Positions 58,430-64,000 of a DNA stretch of 64,000 bases are shown here, one piece after another. The position numbers and the translations under genes were made by a program. Position 1 is the first letter of the stretch. Each line of letters starts with the position of its first letter. The notes below the pieces were generated by a model. It saw only the letters and a program-made list of their open reading frames with translations, did not search any database and was not told the origin of the DNA. Origin of the DNA: Anodontia alba (taxonomy: Eukaryota; Mollusca; Bivalvia; Lucinida; Lucinidae); assembly GCA_964016985.1 (NCBI GenBank), contig OZ024825.1:36269557-36333556 (forward strand), read 5' to 3'.

Positions 58430-58580
58430 CCTTTTCTGAAAAGGGGTCTGCTCTATAAGGAAAGAATTTGCTCCCGAGGGAGCCAATTCATTCCTTATAG
58501 AGTAGATTACTTTATAGAAGGGGACTGACGTACAGGAAAGCAGACAGGTTGTCACTTAAGCTGTCTTCATTTTGAGAAGT
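58430..58580. repeat. PAL-C element
   Basis: CTTTTCTGAAAAGGGGTCTGCTCTATAAGGAAAGAATTTGCTCCCGAGGGAGCCAATTCATTCCTTATAGAGTAGATT. Confidence 0.88.
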
Positions 58581-58593
58581 TTATCTATTCATC

Positions 58594-58775
58594 TTAACCC
58601 TTGTCATGCTTAATAAATTAAGATGCCACGCCCACTTTAGATTTTCAGCTAATCAGATCACTTGATCCACATTGTTAATATATATTCACGTACTGAATGG
58701 CAAACAGTTCAAATCCAGATCATTTGGCTTCGTAAAAGCCGACTGATCTCGATCCTCACTGTTTGCAAAGGCAGG
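58594..58775. repeat. PAL-D long form, cut by PAL-A
   Basis: TTAACCCTTGTCATGCTTAATAAATTAAG..GGCAAACAGTTC..CACTGTTTGCAAAGGCAGG; PAL-A starts where the family would continue GTATATCC. Confidence 0.8.
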
Positions 58776-59055
58776 CATTACGAAAACACGCCTATTCAAA
58801 TATATAGAAAATTTCACCTCCAAAAACTGAAAATTTTTCATATAGAAACTTTGATATTTATCATATTTCTGCTCAAAACATAGATTGTGGGTACTTGTTA
58901 GAACCGCCTCATCGAGGCGGTTCTAACGAGTACCCACAATCTATGTTTTTTAAGCAGAAATAAGAAAAATAATGTATACCCCTGTAAACCCCAGTTTTAC
59001 TATATAAAAGTGGGGTTTAAGGGGGTCAAAATTATATAGGCATGTTTTCGTGATG
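58776..59055 (-). mobile_element. PAL-A element, full length, reversed
   Basis: CATTACGAAAACACGCC to GGCATGTTTTCGTGATG, turn CCGCCTCATCGAGGCGG. Confidence 0.92.
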
Positions 59056-59285
59056 ATTAGAAGAAGCATTAGATTAGGACCAGGATTAGAAGAAGCATTT
59101 GGTACTTTAGAATGTATCGACAAACAGAGAATGTCCTGACCAGACCACTTGGATATACAGGCTAATCTGAGTCTTTGCTGTTAGCATATATCTTAAGAGT
59201 CATTTAGGCTTATGTTATATGCTTTGTTAAAAATTATAAATCATATCTTTGTAACAAACATTTTTAACTAAATAATACCCAGCTT

Positions 59286-59463
59286 TAACCCTTAAAGCGC
59301 TAATCAAGACTATAGCAGATGACACTATGATTTTTTTATTGTTTAGAGACAATAATATTTGACATTTCGTGTGAAATGCCAAGTTTTGTTTTCTCTGAAA
59401 AATATCAAAATCAATTTTAGAATGTCGTCTGCTACAAATTTACTTACCATTTTAAGGGTTATA
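59286..59463. repeat. PAL-E, diverged
   Basis: AACCCTTAAAGCGCTAATCAAGACTATAGCAGATGAC to GTCGTCTGCTACAAATTTACTTACCATTTTAAGGG. Confidence 0.7.
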
Positions 59464-59611
59464 ATCTTCTCAAATACCCATAAAAAAATGTAAACAAAAT
59501 AAAAGTGAGCATAAATATGTCAGTCTCTGTGTCTCATATCCAGGTCTGCTGGCAGTTTGATAACAAACCAATATGTCACAGTTTTCAGTTAAATTAACAT
59601 TGATATGATTG

Positions 59612-59826
59612 TTAGCCCTTGCCATGCTGAATAAATTAAGATGCCTCACCCATTTCAAATTTTCAGCCCATCAGAATACTTGATCCAGATTCTTGATACA
59701 AATTCATATACTTAATGATAAACAGTGCAGATCCAGATTAGTTGGCTTCTTCAGAAGTCAACTGATCTAGATATACACTGTTTGCAAGGGCATGATATAT
59801 CCGGGTTCAGCAGGACTAGGGCTAAT
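59612..59826. repeat. PAL-D long form, diverged
   Basis: TAGCCCTTGCCATGCTGAATAAATTAAG to GGGTTCAGCAGGACTAGGGCTAA; stem GATCCAGATTAGTTGGCTTCTTCAGAAGTCAACTGATCTAGAT. Confidence 0.85.
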
Positions 59827-59929
59827 TAGGTATCCATATTCACCAAAATTAAAATATAGTTCATGCAGCTAAGACCTTCATTATACATTAAGTATACAGC
59901 TTAAATCTTAGCATCATGCTGTATAAAAT

Positions 59930-60095
59930 TTACAGCAGACGACATTTGAAATATTTTTATTTTCCCAGAAAATAGACTCTGACATTCCATGCAAATGACC
60001 TCCTTAGGAAACAATTTGCATGAAATCTCAAAGCCTATTTTCTAGGAAAAATAAGACAAACATCGTCAGTTTGTCGTCTGCTGAATTTGTACAGA
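59930..60095. repeat. PAL-E palindromic element
   Basis: TTTACAGCAGACGACATTTGAAATATTTTTATTTTCCCAGAAAATAG to GTTTGTCGTCTGCTGAATTTG, centre CCTCCTTAGGAAACAATTTGCATG. Confidence 0.85.
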
Positions 60096-60289
60096 AAATG
60101 ATACATTCTGATAGAATCTGCAAGAAATAAATGCCAAGACACAGAAATAAATATAATTGCATAAATAATTGAGCAGCGCCATAAGAACACGTGTTTTCAA
60201 GGCATATGGGTACAGTGAACACCCAGGCCAGCCGGTGAGCCTGCACAGCCGGATAAGGACCTCTTTATATCTATACATTCATCAGTTTT

Positions 60290-60500
60290 CAACGATTCTG
60301 TAAGCGGAAAGCAAAGGCACTGATCAGACTGCGCAGATGCGCAGTCTGATCAGGGCATTCGCTGTCCGCAGATGCGCAGTCTGATCAGGGCATTCGCTGT
60401 CCGCATATAAAGATTCTGCGTTAAATGCGAATTTATCGTCGTCGCAGGCTGGTCTGGGCCTCCGCTGTACGCCTACTCCCAGAAGGCACATTTTCAAACA
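60290..60500. mobile_element. PAL-J-type element with a 37-bp duplication
   Basis: CAGACTGCGCAGATGCGCAGTCTGATCAGGGCATTCGCTGTCCGC; the part GCAGATGCGCAGTCTGATCA...TGTCCGC repeats directly (60332-60405). Confidence 0.75.
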
Positions 60501-60852
60501 GAGCACCTCATTTTTACCAGAAGTATTCTATACAGAAAGTGAAACCTTGCAGACACATAGTACATTATACATAGCAAACACAATGAATTAAAATACCAGT
60601 CATAATTCTTATAAATCAAAACAATAACAAAAATAGGGCAACATGTTAATAAATAAATCACCCAAAATTGCACTACAAGTTGAAAAACATTGTAAAACTG
60701 AAAAATAGGTATATATAGAATTATTTACAATAACATAAGATAATCAATGCCTCGAAGTCATCTGAGATATTGACTAGATAAATGTATAAAAAGATCTGAT
60801 CGTATAAAGTGTGCCATTTTCAACTAAGGTCATCTTTCAAATTATCAATTAA

Positions 60853-61027
60853 CGCTTAGCACTCTGGTTAAAAATTTCAGCAGAGCTTTCGAAATAGTTT
60901 TCCTTTTTTTCCAGAATATAAGAGACAATCTGCATGAAATGTCAAAGCCTATTTTCTGGAGAAAAAAATAAGAAAAATATTATCAATGTGTCGTATTCTG
61001 AATTAGCCCACAGAGTGGTAATGGTTA
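60853..61027. repeat. PAL-E, partly deleted
   Basis: AACGCTTAGCACTCTGGTTAAAAATTTCAGCAGAGC..GAGACAATCTGCATGAAATGTCAAAGCC..TGTGTCGTATTCTGAATTAGCCC. Confidence 0.75.
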
Positions 61028-61043
61028 AAATAGTCAACTGAAG

Positions 61044-61312
61044 GACTCCTCGGTGGCCAAGTTGGATGCGCGTCCGACAGGTGATCAGGAGGCTGCGGGT
61101 TCGACTCCCGCCGAGTCGGCAATATTCTGTCATGGAGATTGATCATGGAAATTTTTCTACGGCCATTGTCAGTTTCTGGAGAAAGAATGTGCACAATACT
61201 GGTTAACCACTTAGAGTACTAAGTCTGCCCAGTAAAAGTGTGGTTAGGTAAACTGACCGTACTCGACATGGTCCCAATGGGTTGACCGGGCCGTAAAATC
61301 TCAACACAAACA
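61044..61312 (+). mobile_element. SINE-K, reference full-length copy
   Basis: tRNA-like head CTCCTCGGTGGCCAAGTTGG with Pol III A box (TGGCCAAGTTGG, 61054-) and B box GGTTCGACTCC (61098-61108), then CCGAGTCGGCAATATTCTGTC, the conserved body (TTGATCATGGAAATTTTTCTAC, GTGCACAATACTGGTTAACC, GTGTGGTTAGGTAAACTGACC) and an A/C-rich end CAACACAAACAAACG. Probably Pol III transcribed when young and mobilised by a LINE. Confidence 0.9.
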
Positions 61313-61314
61313 AA

Positions 61315-62550
61315 CGATTCAGCTGGAGGAATGAAATGCAATTTTTACATAAGAGAAGTCTGCCTAGTACAATAGTATACAGATCTTTTATGGTCCTTTA
61401 AGGTCAGGCGTCCTACCCGCTCCTCATTCTTACGAAATTCTTTCGGATGTCGTAAATATACTTCAACATATACGTTCCCTCTCCTCAGAATCTATCTCTC
61501 TTCACTAAAGGTACAGATATAACCTTGTCCGGTTACCTGTGTCTTCGACTGAACTCGCACCCCAACCCCCACCTCCCCGCCACACCCCCACCTCCCCCTC
61601 CTACCCGTCGAACCCCCTCTGAATCCCCCTGAGCAGTAATGCATGTTATAGTACCATTCATGAACACAGTACATTGTTTTCTTTTGTTCGATGTGTTTCT
61701 TGCTTCTAAAGTATTCTTTTTAGAATCTGCTCTAAACTTCAACATAGCTATTTTGTTATCTCCGAGTTTATAATGTATCTGACAAGTGAGCATTATAACG
61801 TACTTTAGGGAATATGTAATATTCTTGCTAACAAAGATACGAACATGCTTGTGCGTCCACTCCATGCAGTCGCATATACACTGTTTACTGTGCAATATTT
61901 GAACTGTGAAATATTGTCAAATATCAAAGATCATGACTGGTCTGCACTGATCTTGTACGAATTCGTCTGTATCTGTGGTTTTCGCGTATGCCATAAGGCA
62001 TTTTGATGGTCCTGGTCTAAATAAATTCAGCACCAATATCATGGCAAACAAACACTTGAGTCGACAACGAGGCTACTGATTACGTCATCACCTGGACGAT
62101 TTAAATAGCAAGGCAATCTTGTGTCACAACAGTTCTGAGAATAATCTCAAGATAATTTGTAGCTCACTGAGGAAACATAATAATTGGGTCTCTCCAAACA
62201 GAAAATGACCTTATGGCAAACAAGATCAGCATTACTTCAGATCAGCTTGCCAATACGCAGTCTGATCAGAGTCTACACTGTTAGCCAACATAATGTATAA
62301 ATATTAAAAGATTCTATTTGATTACATGCCATGAGGAGCATTTCTGTTTGCAGAAACTCAAATTTAGTATTCCATATGTGAAAAGACTAAACCCCAAAGA
62401 TTATGCATAACCATGAACTATGGCCATAGTCTATTTGTCTACACTGTGTCTGAACATTCTAGTGAGAATCCTATGAACAACGGAAAACTTCGTCCAAACT
62501 ATATATGTGTAGTTTGGTCTGTGTAGCTCAAGAATAGAAAGGGGGTATCA
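61315..62550. other. Intergenic, no recognised gene
   Basis: 61550-61630 is a C-rich stretch (CACCCCAACCCCCACCTCCC). 62180-62290 is a relative of 16855-17030 (CTCTCCAAACAGAAAATGACC..CAGTCTGATCAGAGTC). The rest is unassigned. Confidence 0.5.
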
Positions 62551-62552
62551 GT

Positions 62553-62670
62553 AAATATTTTTCTTATTTCTCTACAAATCCATATGTTGTGGTATTCATT
62601 AGAAGCGCCTCAGGGAGGCGCTTCTAATGAATACCACAGCATATGTTTTATGGAGAAATAAGAAAAATAT
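62553..62670. repeat. PAL-B hairpin
   Basis: AATATTTTTCTTATTTCTCTAC opposite TGGAGAAATAAGAAAAATAT; inner CATTAGAAGCGCCTCAGGGAGGCGCTTCTAATG. Confidence 0.92.
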
Positions 62671-62897
62671 CAATTATTTTAGGTCGGATTATGCGCCTTA
62701 TTCAGCGCTATGGGTCTGGGTAATTCACAGTTAGCATATGGGATAGACGTATTTCTTCAGTGAGCCTGAACTATATTTATATATTATACATCCACATGAC
62801 TAGACAACATGTAATATATTATTATTCACATACTATATTTCAACTGACATTCTTCTAACACTTTGAGACAGTGGTGCCTGCTTTACTGATAATTCCT

Positions 62898-63125
62898 AAC
62901 CCTTAAAGTAGAATTGTAGCAGACGACATATGATTTTTTTTTTTTTCAGAAAAAGTAAAACTTGACATTTCATGTAATTCATAAGAAGTAACAAGTCTTA
63001 TTATTTTCAGAAACAAGAAGGCTTGTATTCCATGTGAATCGCAGACGATTCACATGAAATGACAAGGCTTACTGCTTTCTGAAAAAAGATGAATAAAACA
63101 ATGTCGCCTCTTATAATTCTGCTTA
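62898..63125. repeat. Two tandem PAL-E pieces
   Basis: AACCCTTAAAGTAGAATTGTAGCAGACGACATATG, then ACTTGACATTTCATGTAATTCATAAG and, separately, TTCCATGTGAATCGCAGACGATTCACATGAAATGACAAGGC and GTCGCCTCTTATAATTCTGCTTAGTGCTTTCAATG. Confidence 0.7.
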
Positions 63126-63417
63126 GTGCTTTCAATGTTAACATTTGAGTTTGTAACAATAAAATGTCATTTTCTAAAAACAGATTATAAAATAAATGCT
63201 AATATGAGCCCACCACGGTCAAAGGGCATTGAGAACAATAAAGTTCTACATCAGTCTGCGTATCCGGCCAGTTTCATCAGAGTCTTTCAAGGTCACGTTT
63301 TGTCTTACAAATGCTCTCAAATATCTTTTATTTTTACCTCATACAAAGGAGTTTTCATTTTATTTATGAAGAAAATCCATAACATTTTGTATCAATTTTA
63401 CATGGTAGATACATTAA

Positions 63418-63545
63418 CCTTTATAACTCTCTGGGCTAATTCAGCGGACGACTGAATGGTGATATATATATTTTTTTTTTTACCAGAAAACAGGTTTTGA
63501 CATTTGACATGTCAATTCTTGTTTTCTGGGAAAATAAGAACAATA
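63418..63545. repeat. PAL-E, shortened
   Basis: CAGCGGACGACTGAATGG..ACCAGAAAACAGGTTTTGACATTTGACATGTCAATTCTTGTTTTCTGGGAAAATAAGAACAATAT. Confidence 0.7.
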
Positions 63546-63611
63546 TCTCGTAATATACCAAACAATGAAATAGAGAACCAATCAATGAACAAAACCGGTT
63601 TATTCGTGCGG

Positions 63612-63790
63612 TAGACTGGCTCCAGTCTCCGGTGGCTAAATATTCTTTTCTTATAATCCTGTTTGATAAGCCACTAAAATCACCAAAATAATATCATGAC
63701 TATAAAGGCTGGTCACTCTAGTGACCAGCCTTTATAGTCATGATAGTATTTTGGTTTTGTTTTAGTGGATTATCAAAAAGGATTATAAGT
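63612..63790. mobile_element. PAL-I foldback, right-truncated
   Basis: TAGACTGGCTCCAGTCTC..GACTATAAAGGCTGGTCACTCTAGTGACCAGCCTTTATAGTC..TTTTAGTGGATTATCAAAAAGGATTATAAG; the right end is lost. Confidence 0.85.
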
Positions 63791-63975
63791 GGGGTAACAC
63801 ATGCTCTATATTGTTTTTTTCATAAAACGTTCAACCCGAGTCACGTTGCTTTATATTTATATCATTCTTTATGCAATGTTACTGTTTGTTTTCATATATT
63901 AAGATGTATAAAACGTTGAAAACACTCTTTATAGCTGTTTTCTTGTCATTTTGTAAAATATCTATGTAAACGTGT

Positions 63976-64000
63976 CCCAGTGCGCACATGACGTTTATAC
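63976..64000. mobile_element. PAL-G left end, cut by window edge
   Basis: CCCAGTGCGCACATGACGTT matches the PAL-G terminus. Confidence 0.8.

Noticed and set aside
61044..61120. A functional tRNA gene
   Set aside because: A and B boxes are present, but the sequence is the head of a dispersed SINE with a shared 190-bp body, and no full cloverleaf with a clear anticodon arm could be drawn.

Overview
This window is eukaryotic nuclear DNA: AT-rich, with spliced genes, long introns and a very dense load of short non-autonomous repeats. Two genes are supported. The repeat vocabulary (insertions starting AGCTCACCTGAGC and ending GGGCCTCTTGTT with internal AAGATGGCCGCCAT arrays, tRNA-derived SINEs, many perfect palindromic elements, AAGGTCAC/GTGACCTTGACC arrays) suggests a mollusc, most likely a bivalve. 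That assignment is inference from pattern memory, not a search.

Genes. (1) Left edge, + strand: the last three exons (103-180, 2346-2531, 10070-10175) of a leucine-rich-repeat protein whose C-terminus matches LRRC40. Its 3' UTR may run to about 15.8 kb. (2) Middle, - strand: a complete excitatory amino acid transporter of the SLC1 family in 8 coding exons between 43570 and 20401 (553 aa). Every splice phase closes, the catalytic motifs are intact and it ends in a PDZ-ligand-like tail. The two genes converge on a shared repeat-rich intergenic stretch (about 15.8-20.4 kb). From about 44 to 64 kb I see no cellular gene.

Repeats. Much of the rest is mobile DNA. I gave the families working names. 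PAL-A: about 280 bp, ends CATCACGAAAAC...GTTTTCGTAATG, 14 copies. PAL-B: GAGGCGCTTCTAATGAGTAC hairpin. PAL-C: AAAGGAAAGAATTTGCTCCC hairpin. PAL-D: CAAACAGTGTAGACCCTGAT hairpin, with a longer form carrying flanks. PAL-E: GGAGACAATTTGCATGAAAT hairpin with GTCGTCTGCTGAA flanks. PAL-F: GGGCCCAGTTGTTCAAAGC ends. PAL-G: CCCAGCAGGCACATGACGTT ends with 11-bp CAACGTC periodicity. PAL-H: GCATTCTTTATAAATCTATA hairpin. PAL-I: TAGACTGGCTCCAGTCTCC ends. PAL-J: double hairpin with CTGATCAGACTGCGCA arms. There are also Tc1/mariner-like TIR elements, tRNA-derived SINEs (SINE-K and a second type Q), two dead non-LTR retrotransposons, and four copies of large tandem-repeat-bearing insertions (HINE-like).

Several repeats are nested in one another, which gives occupied/empty-site comparisons inside the window: HINE-like into PAL-A, PAL-A into PAL-C, SINE-K and PAL-J, PAL-H into a dispersed repeat, PAL-I into a local duplication. 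These comparisons show that the palindromes are mobile and give a relative insertion order. The most unusual signals are the number of unrelated perfect-hairpin families in 64 kb, arms that match within a copy while differing between copies, an array of three exact consensus estrogen-response palindromes inside a transporter intron, long tandem arrays of YY1-like motifs, and the 11-bp-periodic CAACGTC palindromes.
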